From Lepidurus packardi (lineage: Eukaryota > Arthropoda > Branchiopoda > Notostraca > Triopsidae), in NCBI GenBank assembly GCA_023053545.1, contig JAKZAN010000004.1, positions 2,666,001 through 2,730,000 on the forward strand: DNA of 64,000 nt, written 5' to 3'. The translations under genes were made by a program, and so were the position numbers. Under the pieces are notes generated by a model. The model was not told where the DNA came from. It worked only from the letters and a program-made list of their open reading frames with translations, and did not search any database. This document shows, in pieces, positions 45,147 through 58,100 of this stretch; position 1 is the stretch's first letter, and each line of letters opens with the position of its first letter.

Positions 45147-45208
45147 GTGAGCGTTGTCGTTCAGTCAAATCAGTTCAGTCTTCACTCTCTGATACTTACA
45201 AACCAACA

Positions 45209-45774
45209 ATGAAATTCTTCTTGATCGCCGCTTTCTTGGCTGCTGCCTCCGCAGCTAGCGTGTATCCTGCAGCTTACCCCAGCTACGCTAAGCAGCCCGA
45301 GATCACCATCGTGAGCCAAAGCGATGTCCGCAACCCAGACGGAAGCAGCCAATGGAGGTAAAAAAAATCTTTAGCAATTTTCTGTAAAGATTAATTTAAC
45401 TTGATTTTTAAAAATTCTTTTCTAGCTACGCCGGATCTGATGGTACGACCCGCGAAGAATCTCAAGTCCAGAAGCAGATCGGTTACGAATCTGGCAACAC
45501 CAACAAAGGATCTTCTTACTGGATCGCCCCTAATGGCGAACGTTTCACTTTGACCTGGGTCGCTGACGAGAACGGATTCCAACCCAAGGGTGACCACTTG
45601 CCCGTTGCCCCTGAACACACCCCAGAAGTAGCTGCCGTCTGGGCCACCGTCCGTACCCCAACCTATTCTGCCCCAGCTTATGCTGCCCCCGCTGCCTACC
45701 CTGCACCCGCCGCCTACCGTGCCCCAGTTGCCTACCCCGCCCCGGCTGTCTATCCCGCCCCCGCCCGTTATTAA
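45209..45774 (+). CDS. RR-1 type cuticle protein, remote paralogue
   Basis: Exons 45209-45357 and 45426-45774 encode 165 residues. The signal peptide is identical to that of the cluster genes. The mature start is VYPAAYPSYAKQPEITIVSQ. The RR-1 domain differs by a GYESGNTNKG turn and SYWIAPNGERFTLTWVADEN. The C-terminal tail is long and repetitive (YAAPAAYPAPAAYRAPVAYP), longer than in the other paralogues. AATAAA is at 45817-45822. The pseudogene at 8138-8469 is its closest relative, sharing GYESGN and the YPAPA tail. This suggests that a copy of this type once also sat in the main cluster. Confidence 0.88.
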
Positions 45775-45822
45775 GTTGCCATCACAAATTTCCCGTTCAT
45801 AGGGGATTTATTTATTAATAAA

Positions 45823-47405
45823 TATTTGAACCGCAAAAAAAACTGTCTCTATATTTTTTTAGCTGAAGGGCCAGTTTAAGATGAGACAGGTCATTGCTAA
45901 CAAATCTCTATGGAAATCTACCAACTATTAAATAGACTCATTCTCTTAGTTGCTCCTGTTTAGTTACAATTTGCTAGTTATGTAACGCTGTTTAGTATCA
46001 GTTTTCGTAGTACGGTAAAGTAAAATCGAATCTACAGATTTTTATTACCCATATAATTACTGATGGGAAACATAATATAATTTATAGTTAAGTTAATATC
46101 TTTTCGTATAGCAGTGAGCTAATTCATAAAGGGCTGTCATCCAGCCATCTTCTCTAAATAGATAATCTTCTTTTACTTTCTTTTTCTTTAAATCGGCTAA
46201 AGATCTTTTTCAAGTTGCTTTCTCTTATAAATAGAGTGCGCTATTTGTGTTTTAGGGAGGGTGATAGTTCCTTTCTGGCCGAAACCACGCCACTCGATTG
46301 ATTTTTCGAGTCATTGTTTTGTGTTGTTGACAAGTGAACTTTACTTCAGGTAATTCTTGTGTTATTAACTAGAAACTTCTTTCAAATTTTAGTCAGTATA
46401 CTTTAGAGCAACATTGTTCATTGTGTTCTTTCTTCAGTTTAGATTTGAGTTCCAAAACATAGAACTTAAGACAACTACTAACTAATCAGATGTTGTTCTT
46501 CGTTTCTTATGTCTTTTGTCTGTCTTGGAGAAGATGTTTATTATCTACAGTATTGGGTGTATTGATCATTCATACGAGGATTCCTTATCCTTGATAACGT
46601 AGCAGTCTTCAGTTAAAAGTATTATAAACTGTTACGTGATTTGTCCTGAGTTTTTAAAACTTCTTACATCAATTTTATGCGAAAATATTAATATTAACAA
46701 AGTTATTAATCTTATGATTATGTACATTTGCAAATTAGATAGACTGGAAACTAAACGTGGAGAAAAACATTCCCAGGGAACTATAGAAGTATTACATCAG
46801 GCAGGATGTTTAACAAATACAAAAGTAAAGCTTTAGTGGTTTCTGAGGCCCATGAAGATGTATCGATATATCATCCTAACCTAAATCAAAACTACTTTTC
46901 TTATTCAAAAGCAGCCCAGCTGGAAGTAAAGCGGGACTAACTATCCCGGTATTCATATTCTAAATCGTTTTGCATCACAATAAGCCTAGTCTGATCTTTC
47001 TAATCCGACCTTCGGTTTCTTTCAAAGAAGCTACTTCCCATTCCTACCCAAAAGACAGCTTAAGTAGGTGAGGACGTTTAGACGTTACAATATAACTCTG
47101 CTCAACCTTCAAACGTTTCAAAAGTCCCGTCTTTGATCTAGTACCGATAAGATCCCGTCAAAGAAACTAAAATCGCCTTTTAAAACTTCCCTTTACACGC
47201 AATTCGCTCTTTATTATTTCTCACAGCATCTCAGTAAAAAAAAAAAAAAGGAACGAAAATGTAAGATCCAATTCAAAGGGCCAAGAGTTCAACATTTCAA
47301 CCTTCTCTTTTTAAACCCAAACGTCTAACCAGTTGTCACGTTTAGGGATCTTTTGGCATTCACATCTTTAAGCAATAGAAGCCAATCAATTCCTCCGTCT
47401 CGGAA
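45823..47405. other. Intergenic DNA with a possible orphan promoter
   Basis: TATAAATAG at about 46227-46235 is followed about 110 bp later by ACTTCAGGTAATTC, which could be a first-exon donor. No coding exon that I recognise follows, so this is only a hint. A run of 14 A lies near 47236-47249. Confidence 0.3.
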
Positions 47406-47410
47406 AAAAA

Positions 47411-48223
47411 ATGATCGTATGGAAGAAAGTGCTCTATGAAGAGCAGCACATGTTAGACAACTACACAGACTCCAGTTTCCTGCACGATTTCAAACGGAAC
47501 GCCCATGTGAGAGTCATATCTTTACGCTCTGCGTTTTTCGGCGCCACGCGTGTCACCACGTGGGTCTCTGTCGTAGCTAACTTTGTCGCCCTCTACTTCC
47601 TGTTGAAGGACTCGGTGATCTCCAATGTACCTGTCGTGGTAGCCAACTGTTTGGTTGTCGTTTTCTGTTACCTTTGGCAAATGTACGTGTTTGAGAACGT
47701 AAAACGACCCCCTTGGGCGTCTGTCGTTCGCAGTTCCTTTACATACGTAATCATCGGGTACATGGCATGTCCTGTGTTGAAAACACTAACAGACTCGATC
47801 AGTACCGACACAATTTATGCCATGGCCTCCATGCTCATGGTGGCCCACCTGGTGTTCCATGACTATTGCGTGGGGAGCAGCATTGCTTCGAAACCCGTAT
47901 CACTAAATACGAGTATATGTGGGGCCATATGTCTAGCCTCGCGCGTAACCACCGCGGAAGATACTTTTGTCCTCCTTACCTTGGCGGTTGTTTACTTTGC
48001 TCTTTTTCCTTACTTCTATCACTCTAGCAATTACTCGCCCGTAATTTCCCTCATTTGTTTCTCAAGTGGTCTCATCGCTCTTTCCTACGTCTCCAGTTTA
48101 GCCTCTTGTCTGTTTGGTCTGATCATTGTCTTGGTAAATGTGGCATGTCCCATCCTATTTGTTCATATCCAATCCTACAAAGAGAATATCCACGGTCCTT
48201 GGGACGAAGCTATGATCCAGTAA
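47411..48223 (+). CDS. PIGC: PIG-C, GPI-anchor GlcNAc-transferase subunit
   Basis: A single exon of 270 codons. The N-terminal KKVLYEEQHMLDNYTDSSFL matches the PIG-C/Gpi2 signature (KVLYE.Q...DNY.D..FL). The helix-rich body includes CPVLKTLTDSISTDTIYAM, VSLNTSICGAICLASR and the terminal YKENIHGPWDEAMI, all near-invariant in this family. About eight hydrophobic segments fit an ER membrane protein. PIG-C is part of the GPI-GnT complex that adds GlcNAc to phosphatidylinositol, the first step in GPI-anchor synthesis. The next ORF starts on the base after the stop. Confidence 0.93.
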   Translation: MIVWKKVLYEEQHMLDNYTDSSFLHDFKRNAHVRVISLRSAFFGATRVTTWVSVVANFVALYFLLKDSVISNVPVVVANCLVVVFCYLWQMYVFENVKRPPWASVVRSSFTYVIIGYMACPVLKTLTDSISTDTIYAMASMLMVAHLVFHDYCVGSSIASKPVSLNTSICGAICLASRVTTAEDTFVLLTLAVVYFALFPYFYHSSNYSPVISLICFSSGLIALSYVSSLASCLFGLIIVLVNVACPILFVHIQSYKENIHGPWDEAMIQ

Positions 48224-48701
48224 ATGGATACAAGAAACTTGAGTGAAAATTTGGCCTGTCTTTGTTCCTTTATTTTGGTAACATGTGTTTTGTATGTAAT
48301 AACGTGGTTTAAACGCGCATACAAAGGCAAAAGTCCGCTAGTATCGTTTACTTTTGAGTATTATGATCGATTTCGCGCATGGATTCGCACAAGGACGAGT
48401 TTTAAAGTAAGATTTCCGATTATTTTGCAAAATTTCTGCGATTCCTTCCTTTACTTTTGCATGTAGTAATGATTTTATGATTCTTTTTTAGCTTACGGTT
48501 CTCTTAAGTCTCTTAGCTCGCTTAATACCGCACTTACCCTTGTTTTATCTACTACTTTACGTAGTATCCTTGCAGAGCTACTGCTTTATTGCCAAGTTTT
48601 TTAACAATTGCTTTATTACAAAAATCGGTGAATACCTTTCTAGCGAACTTCCCTGGTTCACGAATGCTAATGTGGGGGTAATGCCGCAATTCCGATACTA
48701 A
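48224..48701 (+). CDS. Unrecognised small membrane protein directly abutting PIG-C
   Basis: The start codon at 48224 follows the PIG-C stop with no gap (TAAATGG). Two exons (48224-48406 and 48492-48701, intron GTAAGA..TTTTTAG) encode 130 residues. Hydrophobic segments at residues 8-27 (ENLACLCSFILVTCVLYVIT) and about 62-88 (TVLLSLLARLIPHLPLFYLL) flank a basic, aromatic loop (YYDRFRAWIRTRTSFK), a hairpin-like ER layout. A third, weaker segment lies near 89-100. I do not recognise the family. Intact splicing and frame support a real protein, but without its own promoter its translation would need re-initiation or a separate transcript. Confidence 0.6.
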
Positions 48702-48814
48702 TTTGAAAGATTACAAGGTTTAGTACAGGTTGTAATAAGGAAATGTTTCTCGTTTGTAGGAAGGTTTTTAACGTCTGGACAAAAAAAAGGACAAGGCTTT
48801 TTTTACGCTACGCT

Positions 48815-51800
48815 ATGAGTGCTTCACACTGTAGTTCGCCTGGCCCGGGACCTTATGGAACCCAGCGGCGATTTGAAGGTCGGCCAGAGTGGGTGGCTTG
48901 CAGAATAAATGGTTTGTATTGGAGTCGCAGTGGATCAGTGAGCAACCCCGAGTTACCTCAAACTGAGGCCGAAATCTTGCATTTTTACCAACAACGCATC
49001 ATGGATGCCCAGCAAAGGCATCTTGAGCCCTTACGGGAAGATTTAGCGGATTGGCTTAACAAAACTTTAGGTAAGACTTATGCGTAACCTCACTTAAACA
49101 AAATTAACTTGACCTTAATCTCATTTAAGTGAAATTTACTTCGAAAAATAGGGAATTCTTACTTGGTAAGAATGATTGAAAATTAAGTTAATGACTCACT
49201 GAAATCAACCCAAGTCTCATGGAAGTCTCAATTAAGTTTCATTGTTTTTAAAGTGAGCCTCATTAGAAGATCTTCTGGAGATTCATTGTTGTAGAAGGGC
49301 GCGGGTTTTATGAAACGGGACGAGTAAACGTTTTGAGAGTCAACTTAAGTTTCATTGTTGTGAAAGTCAATTTCCTTGGAAGGTCGTTTGAAGTTTCGTT
49401 GTTGTGGGAGCACGTGGGTTATTTAAAATGAGAGTATTTAGCGTTTGAAAGTGTTCCAGTGTTGGATTTTGGGGAATTTGTGTGATTTGGTGACGGCACT
49501 CTCCTTTGAAAGGAAGTGTTTTTTAATTACAAAAGGGTTTAACCATTTTAGGCGCTAAAGTATCGTGTTTTTGTTCGGATTACGATTGTTGTTTACTGCT
49601 TGCGTGACTTTGCATACTCCAAGCCCTTTTTTGCTTTGGTTTTTTGTTGGTGGACGTATTTTTGAGGTCAAACGCGAGTTCCTATATGGACAGTTTAGGT
49701 TGGAGGTAGATTTTACAACATGTGAATGAAGTTACCTTGCTGCTTTTGCGATCAGGACTATTATCCCTTATAGAGTGTTTGCAAGGACATGCGGAACTTT
49801 ACTTTTTTTTAGAGATACGATTCCATAAGGAACAGCTTTGAACTAAACCGGCACTGTTTTTTCTTACACTTTTTAGGTTTTATCTTGTTTTGGTGGGTTT
49901 TTTTACGCGATTAAGAGGTTAAGAACGTTGAAGTTGAAAGTTTGTCTCTTTGAACCATCAAGTGTGGTTTTGTCGAGTGTGGGGAGCATGTCGGGGGGAG
50001 GGGGGGGGGTGGGTAAAAGGCGCTGTGTTAGGCCTGAGCTTGGAAAAATCAAAACTCATTTGCATAGGTTTAGGAAAGATAAGAATGAAAATATTGCGCG
50101 TGTGCTACCTTGTTGGAACGCTCATGCATAAGCAATGAAGTTCCAAGTTGGTTGTTTTTGTTTATGGCATGATTTTATGACCCCCTCGACGCATTTTTCA
50201 TGTTTTGTAAGTACACCACCAGTATTCAGTATTTTTTTTATCTTATTTTAAAAATGCTATATTATAAAAAGCTGTCCACGCTTCAACTCGTGAAGTCGTG
50301 CGAAGAACTGGAATTTCTTCGAGATGTTATGCTAAAAAAAAAAAATTACCTGCGTATACATGTTTTACATTTCGGGGTATGGTAACATCCTTGTATAGCG
50401 TTATGTTTAAGTCTTTCACGGATCAGGACTTGTTAAAAAGAACGAGTGGTTCCGAAGCACCACAATTATGAATATCTTAGAAGTCCCCGGTAAAAAAAAA
50501 ATAAATAAAAAAATAACACTCACGGAAAACAAACATACAATTCAATCCACACATTCATTTCCTTTTCGATCTATATTTGGATTCGAAAATTCAGCTAAAA
50601 TATGCAGTAGTATTCTAATGTGATTGTTTAGCCTACCTGCATACATTCAAAATTTAGCATAATGTATTTCTAGTAGGTTTTAAGTATGTTTACTCACTTA
50701 TACAATGCTGCACTACGCCGTGTGATTGAAATTGCCAATGCTATTCGAGTTCTATAGTAGAATGTCGATTGTGCATCCATAATAATACGCAAAACTTACT
50801 ACAAACTATTTCATACTAACTCATAAGTAACTCTTATAAGATTCCGATTATACTACAGAAAACTCCCTCAATCTTAAGGTTAGGAAGTATTGGAAGAATA
50901 CCGTATGTGTACAACTAAAAGTGTTCAAATTGCAGCACAACAGTATTTACGCTACGGAATAAATACAGAACACAAAGACACTTAATAAATAAGTGAGTGT
51001 AAATGGCATTCTAATTTTAAATAACTATAATTAGACAAAAATAATTATAAAATAATGCAAAGAAAACAAAAATAATTAGAAAAAATTGAGAAAAAACAGA
51101 ATAATATTTTCGAAAATCACAAGCTTTTTTGGGAGTATGTATCACAAAATGCAAGTAAGCATGTCTAGTTTAGGTAACTCTTATGGGTTTTTTTTGCTGC
51201 AGTAGTAAAGGTAATAAATCTTCAAAATTCCGAGTTAGTGATTACTATGGTTCGCCAGTAGAGCGAAGATAAGATTTCTGACTGGAATTATGTTAAATAG
51301 TGTATCATAATTGGGTTTTGTGTATTGCCTTTTTTAGAGTTGAACCATCTGAGCGCTAGTACACTGTTGGATGCCCTTGACGATGGCGTACTACTTTGCC
51401 ACTTGGCACGTTTCATCCAGCATCAAGCCAAATCTATTATTGACGCAACTTGGAGTGAAGAAGTGGTTACAACTCCTGAAGTGCTGATTAATGATCATGA
51501 ACCTCCACATCATGAATCTTCAGCGTTGAATGAAGGCACGCCGACAAAAGAAACGGCTTCTCGAGCGAATTGGCGAGAATCACGTTTGAAAGCAGCACAG
51601 GTATGGACTCACGTTTGAAAGCAGCACAGGTATGGACTCACGTTTGAAAGCAGCACAGAGCTAGCACGATCTCGAACACACCACCACCAACATCTTTTCG
51701 GAGATATCTTATAATAAATCCCGGTTCAATTAAAGTTCCTTATACATGGACAGGTGAACATTAAAGCATCGGTAGAGACTTCACAAGTTAAGGAAGCTTA

Positions 51801-54430
51801 AAAGGTTGCTTGATGGGTGCGGGTGCACCTCACAAGAAAAAGACCTTGAAAGTGATCACGTAGGCTATTCACATCCTTCAAATGTGTCGTACATCTAACA
51901 TGATAGATTTTGAGCCTTGTTTTTTAATAACAACTCTGAAGAACATCTTCGGTTCTTCCGGCAGAATTTGAATTAATTCTTACAGCGTGACTAGTACTTT
52001 TTCTCCTCCGAAGAAATGGTTTATCTGTTGTTTTAGCCTGTGGGCTATTGACGCTATTTCATTGTTGAGAGGAAGTTTTTCCTTTTGGCCCTTTTAAAAG
52101 TTTTTCATTCCTTGGCACCTATCCCTCTCTGGGCAGATTTCGTTGTTGATCATTTCGGTGATCATCCATATTATTCCATTACTATATATTATACTATCCA
52201 TATTATTCTTTTTATTCTGAGAGAAATTTCATTGTGGCTATGATTTAGGTTGTTCCAGTGAATCGGATTCGTTGCTGGGAACAAGCGCCGAAGCAAAGTT
52301 TTTTTGCCCGAGAAAATGCTTCATTTTTTATCAAGTTTTGTCGCGCTTGGGGCGTCCATGACAACTTATTGTTCGAAAGCGAAGGTCTTGGTAGGTTTTC
52401 CTTATAAGAGATGGTTTGGGAAAGCTCACTGTTGCTAATGAGTTGCGTAAACATTTAGTTAAGCACACCGAGCCTCGTAATGTGATTCTTTCATTGTTGG
52501 AAGTGGGAAGATTAGCTTCGCATTTGGATGTCGAGCCTCCGGGTTTGGTCGAACTGGAACGAGACATTGAGCAACAAATGGAGAGGCACAGGCTGGAACA
52601 GCTGCTGGGACAAGATATGTGTACTCCTCCTGTCGCATCGCTGAACAGGTGTTGCCTTGCTCCTCTTTTAGTTTCAAAATGATTTCGAAATTGCTGAAAG
52701 AAACGTGTTTTAAAAGGTCCCTGACGTTTTTGGCCGTACGAGACCCTGTCAGCTCCGTTTCGCCTTCGAACGACAACATTGATCATTCCAGAGATCGTCG
52801 TGATAGCTTGTCCCCTGTGATTATGATGCAAAAAGATGGAGAGAAGCGCTTACATATTAAATCCGAATTAGACAAAAAGGTAGGATCCGAATTTTAGATT
52901 ATTTTTATTCCTTTTTGTATGTCTTTTTTAGTTATGTTTTCCTTTCGATATTTGTTTATTTGTAGATTTGTAAGTTATGTAAATTAGTTAGTAGGGATAT
53001 TTGGTTGTTGTTTCCTTGTTTGACCTGAAAATTGCGGGAATTCAAGGGACAGTAACTAAAAAGTAACTTTTGTAACATAATTGACTTAAGGCTCACGTAT
53101 ACCTTAGCTTATTGATAGGAAAGAGTCACATATGGCACAGATGTTTGTTATTGTTTAGCGAAAGCCTTGCGTAAGAAAGTAAGTAAAAAAAGAAATAGAT
53201 AGCTAATTGTCGGCAAAGTTTTTACGCTTGTTTTGCTTGGAACATTTTGTCACCACAGTTTGCTGTGGCAGCAAAATGTCCCACATTAAGTCGTCAAACT
53301 TTTGGAACAAGATTTCTCGAAAGCGGGGTTGCTAGTGCACAACCTGTTATGAATGTCAAGATTACTGTCAAATAATTTTTCCATTAAATGCACTGGTTGT
53401 CTCAAAAAAATTCCAAAATTTCCTCCTATACCGAGCTAAGGTATACGGGAACCTTAAAACAGATACAATTTTGAGCTTTCCTTTTCCTTCGTCCTTCTTT
53501 TAATAAGTTTCCTGGTTTTTACATAATTGTTGATTTCGAAGTTTCGAAGTTATTTTGTTTTCGAACAGGTTTTGATCACGCGGTGTGTGATCATAAGTAG
53601 AGACGCGCTCGGCGTTCTTGGGAACCAAGACGCCATCTAATGGTCATGTTCCGAATTATCTAAGCATTACTGTGTTCTATTGTTGTTGTGTTTACTGCTG
53701 TTATTACTCGATATTGTGTCTCATTATTCTGTTTTTAATTGGTGTTTTAGGTAGAGCAATTGGCGTTGGCTTCGCAAGTGGAATGTCGTTGTGTGGAAGA
53801 GCACTGCGCTCGATTGCAGATCTATAAGATATCAGAGGGCTTGTACTCAATAGGCGGGAAGAACATTTTTATCAGGGTAAGTTAAACTTACCTGTTTGCT
53901 GTTTCACTCTAAGATGTAAGAATATCTCAAGAAATGAACTCTTCCTCTAGTTGTTCAAAGAACGGCACGTAATGGTGAGGGTGGGTGGTGGCTGGGATAC
54001 GTTCGAGCATTACTTGATACGTCACGATCCTTGTCGATCTCGAGCGAGTCGCAGCCCTACTCCTGAGACTAAAAAGTACCCCAAATTGGAATGCTATCGC
54101 TCAAGTCTGCCTGTATTAGCGGATGAGACTTCGCATTTGTCGGATTCCTCCAAGGAAAATGGTCCTAAACCTCAGGAAGTTCGAAACCGTCCACGTAGAG
54201 TCGTTCGTAGCTTGACTTTGAACCTGAGTCAGAGTCAGAGTCCAAGTCCTGCAAGTAACCGAGGTAGTTTTCGGGCCGATAGAAGCTTATCCTCGAAAGC
54301 TGAGAAACAGCAGAGTCGCCATTCCACAGCTTTCGAAGGGAATTTGCATTTGACGCCAGAGCCGAGTCGAACGCTCGGGTTTTCCTTCGCCAAAGCTCCC
54401 GTAGCTCGTAACATACTATTAAAGAGGTAG
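48815..54430 (+). CDS. GAS2-like actin-microtubule linker (pickled eggs/GAS2L-type)
   Basis: Seven exons (48815-49070, 51338-51600, 52249-52390, 52459-52648, 52717-52879, 53751-53876, 53951-54430) give a continuous frame of 539 residues. The CH domain covers roughly residues 70-270: [32 protein letters not shown], then [20 protein letters not shown] and [16 protein letters not shown]. It contains an insertion rich in Glu, His and Ser in exon 2. The GAS2 (GAR) microtubule-binding domain is in exons 6-7 ([38 protein letters not shown]). A basic Ser-rich tail follows, with a small LSQSQSPSP motif. An upstream in-frame Met at 48743 is possible; I chose 48815, the start that leads directly into the conserved region. 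Confidence 0.82.
49071..51337 (+). other. Long first intron of the GAS2-like gene
   Basis: 2.27 kb between GTAAGA (49071) and TTTTTAG (51337). It includes a G-rich run near 49990-50020 (19 G in 22 bases) and no recognisable gene. Its length, against about 70 bp for most other introns here, suggests regulatory or repeat content. Confidence 0.5.
51581..51658 (+). repeat. 29-bp tandem repeat duplicating a splice donor
   Basis: CACGTTTGAAAGCAGCACAG occurs at 51581, 51610 and 51639, separated by GTATGGACT. The first copy is the end of exon 2 with its GTATGG donor at 51601. The second recreates the same donor at 51630. The third lacks it (AGAGCTAG). Confidence 0.9.
53086..53457 (+). mobile_element. 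TTAA-flanked MITE, copy B, in intron 5 of the GAS2-like gene
   Basis: TTAA at 53086-53089 and 53454-53457 bounds 364 bp. The left end GGCTCACGTATACCTTAGCT and the right end (reverse complement) GGTTCCCGTATACCTTAGCT are inverted over about 20 bp. Internal order matches copy A, minus about 190 bp of A's centre. Confidence 0.8.
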
Positions 54431-55167
54431 ATGGAGAATGTAGGGTAGTGAAGAAAGAAAAATGTCCATAGAAAAAGATTTTTGCAGCATATTTTCATTG
54501 CATTGTAGCCAGCGATGATGGACGTCGCCTATGTATATTTAATTGTGTTAAACTGCATTTGCTTTATGCCTGATCTGCCCCCCCCCCCGTGTCGTAATGA
54601 TAAACACATTGCAGGGCTTTATGAAACCGTTTTACGAAAAGGACTTAACATTTACCATTCCGACTATACTTATTTTAGGTGGTCAATCCGTTTTGGCTTA
54701 TGTCACACTGTCCAGTTTTGTATTGTGATGCATCTAATTGATTTTTGTGTAGTTTTTTTTTTCAAAGGAGTGTTTCAAAAGCTCGGACGAACATACAATT
54801 TGGAATTAGAAGCTCTCCTGTATAAATTGCTTTCTCGCGTGTACTATAGCTTTAAATTAGACGTGCACTTTGCCTTTCTCAGTTCCAGTTTATTGTCAAA
54901 AGTTTTTAAGGTATCAAGATTAGGCTGCGATCATTCATACAATTTAAATTGATCTTTTCAAGATTACAGGAATAATCAAAAGTTAGACAATTGTTTAAAA
55001 GAAAAGTTGAAGAACTAGTTAAGTCAAATTAAAGAATTACAAGTCTAAGAAAGTTCTTTAAGAAATTTCGAATCTTTTTACTTGCTACTTATTACCGATG
55101 TCTATTAAAAGATAGTTTCCATGGGTTTGATTGTTGAAAACAATTACGGATAAAGTTAATTCCATTA

Positions 55168-58100
55168 TTACAACATTGTTATTAACGTATCTGTAGAGTT
55201 CCCGCTTGTTAAGTGCAAACTGAGAGTCGATACTGGAGGGCCCCAAGACGAAGCAGGCCGTAGTACCTGCCTGATATCCTGTAACAAGATTTTAAAGTAC
55301 TTTAGCGTATAACGAAAATTATTCACTTACTCCTTGTTTTGCCTTTCTGTATGTTTCAATCACCATCCATATGGGAATCTGTATGACAGATATGGTCATT
55401 AGTGCCCATCCTACACCTATAGCCCAGGCTGGGTACGGCTGGGGTCCCATCATTGGATTTTCGAAGATGAAAATCGAGGAGATGAGTATAACCTATAAGT
55501 TAAAAATTCTGTTAAAATTACATGTCTCTATCGTCGCAGAAAGCAATTACGGACTGGGCACTAATATAAATAGCTATACTAAAGGTTAAATCTTATCCCG
55601 TAACTACTGTCGTAGAGGGCAACTAGAGACAATAGACAACTATACAACTGATACAATAGACAACTAATAGACCTAGTGACAATTCCTTATAGTATTAGCA
55701 TAAGTACCGCCATTACTGGCGAGGAAGAAGGGAATTAGTAATCAATACCTTGATTACTAATGTATCTATAATCTTAAATAGATACTTACTATCAAGAAGA
55801 CAGGAGCACAGACAGACCAGCATATCTTATAGTACAAGCTTGGACGCGCTCCAAGCATGAATTCGAGATTATCGCAAAACCTCGATACTCCGTACACCCA
55901 CATGATACCAGTCATTTCAAAGATGCCTATTACTAATACTGAGAATCCTCCACCGAAGGAATCCATCAACTCAAATACGTAAATGCCAGCCTAAAATACG
56001 TAAAAGTATAGTTCTTAGTGATCATTTTCTTCTCTTGGATTGTGTGCTCACTTCGCTAACGGTGGTAAGTCCCACTAGGTAGAACGCAACACATGCTATT
56101 AAAGTTATGATAATTTTATACTTCCGTAAATGAGGCCGTGCGTCAAAAATACAGGTCATGATCTGCTCCACCATACCAAACTAAAGTTTTGGCCAGAATT
56201 GTTTTTAAGATCAAAGACATTACATTTAAGAGAGCTATACTTGAGAGTCCAGACCGAGAGTTAATAGCATAAAGAAAAACAAAATAGACCATAATTGCGG
56301 CAGTGGTAGTCGACTGACTGCTTCTGGGTATGCAATAAAGGCTAAGCCTGGTCCTATTGTTGGAGGTAGAATTGTAGAGACAAAATCTATCTCATATCTT
56401 TGTAAAGGATTACGCACCCGACACGGCGAGTTCTTGGATGGGAACACCAGTTTCTGTGGCTAAAGCTCCAAGAATGCTGAATACAGTGACTCCTGCAATA
56501 ATGGATGCCGCAAAATCCAACATTGATATGATCACAGCATCCGAATGAACTTGGTTGCCAAAATCGTTGTACGATCCGAACATTATAAGGGTTCCCCATG
56601 AAATGCCTAAAGAGTAAAACATTTGTTCTGCAGCCTTCTGCCACACCTACAAAAAAAAGTGTTAGAAAATTATAGTTGTTGAGGATTTGAGATATTAAAG
56701 TAACTTGAAAGTTCAGCAGTTTGTTCCATGTGGGAATGAAAAAGTACTTGATGCCAACCAAGGCTCCTTCAAGTGTGGCTCCTCTTATGAGCAGAATAAT
56801 CAGAACCACGAACGGGAAAACCGCTGTAAAGTACACCACCTAATTGCCCGGAAAAGATCATGCTTTATTTCGGGAAATCAAATTCAGAATAAGATCCTTA
56901 CCTTTCCGGAAGTTTTGATTCCTTTCATGATGCAAAGGTACACAAGAATCCAGCAGAATGATAAGCAAATAACAAGTTGCCAGCGAAGACTCCCCAAATC
57001 GCCAAATACTGCCAGTCCATCTTTTTTGAGCCCGAGCACGTACTTTCTGCAAAAAGAAAGTCGAAGGAAATTGCTTTAAATAAACGGAGTTTTTCATTCT
57101 TATAAAACTAATTTTTAAAAAGCTCCGCACGTTATAAAAACACAGTGACGCCCATTTACGCTAAGTCAACGCTTCATAAATATGTACATAAGCTACGTAC
57201 ATTAACGCGCGGAAACTATGTACTTGTACGTAAGCTTTATCCTCATACCTAAGTTAACCTAAATAAGCTAGACTCAAGTACATGTAAATTTAAAGATGTT
57301 AGCTGGAGATTCGTGTGTAAATTTTACGTACTGTTCTATACGAGTTACATTGTTACGTAAACAAACTATGTAACTTACATGCTTACGTACTATATGGGTT
57401 CCGTAGTTTTGCACGTAAAATAAATTTGTGTACGCAAGTTATGGATATAAATACGATACGAAATATAACTATTTTCTTGTATTCAAAGTTTTCTTACTCC
57501 CAGTACTGTTTAGTCGCGGTCTCCAGGGTGACGTTTACGCACGTGTCAGTCACGTTGTTGTTTGAGCATACGCGACTTCCGTTGTAGTAAAGGGTACTAG
57601 TTTCCGAATCAAAGAAGGTCCCAGTACCGTTATAAACACGATCTAGGTCAGCAGTACGTGAGAAACAGAATTCGTCCGCTCCCCACCATTGTTGACAGGA
57701 TGACCAGGGCAATTCCGAGGTACACGAGGCAGCCAAGTAAAACACAGACCATGCCGTAATGGTGTTGTAATATATTGCGACGATGGTTGTCATGATAGAC
57801 ATAGCAAATCCCACTCCTAAAACGAACGCAATTTTCAACACAGAAAATTGTCTTGATATCGTTTCCAATAAACATCGCTTAATTTTCCACTTTATTTTGA
57901 ATTTAGTTTTTAATTTAATTCGCGTTTAATTCCCACTTCGGACCTTTAAATAGCGGTGCCATTCTCCAAACTTCGATTGGCCCAAGTTGCGAGTATTGTC
58001 CCAGCGCTACTTCCATGAAGTATATAGGCTTTCCTACCAAAAGCAGAAGGATGAAATAGGGGATCAGAAAGGCACCTAAATGATTATAATGACATTATTA

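Noticed and set aside
46220-46345. TATA box and donor suggesting a gene at 46.2 kb
   Set aside because: No coding exon with a recognisable product follows before PIG-C at 47411; kept only as a hint in the region note.
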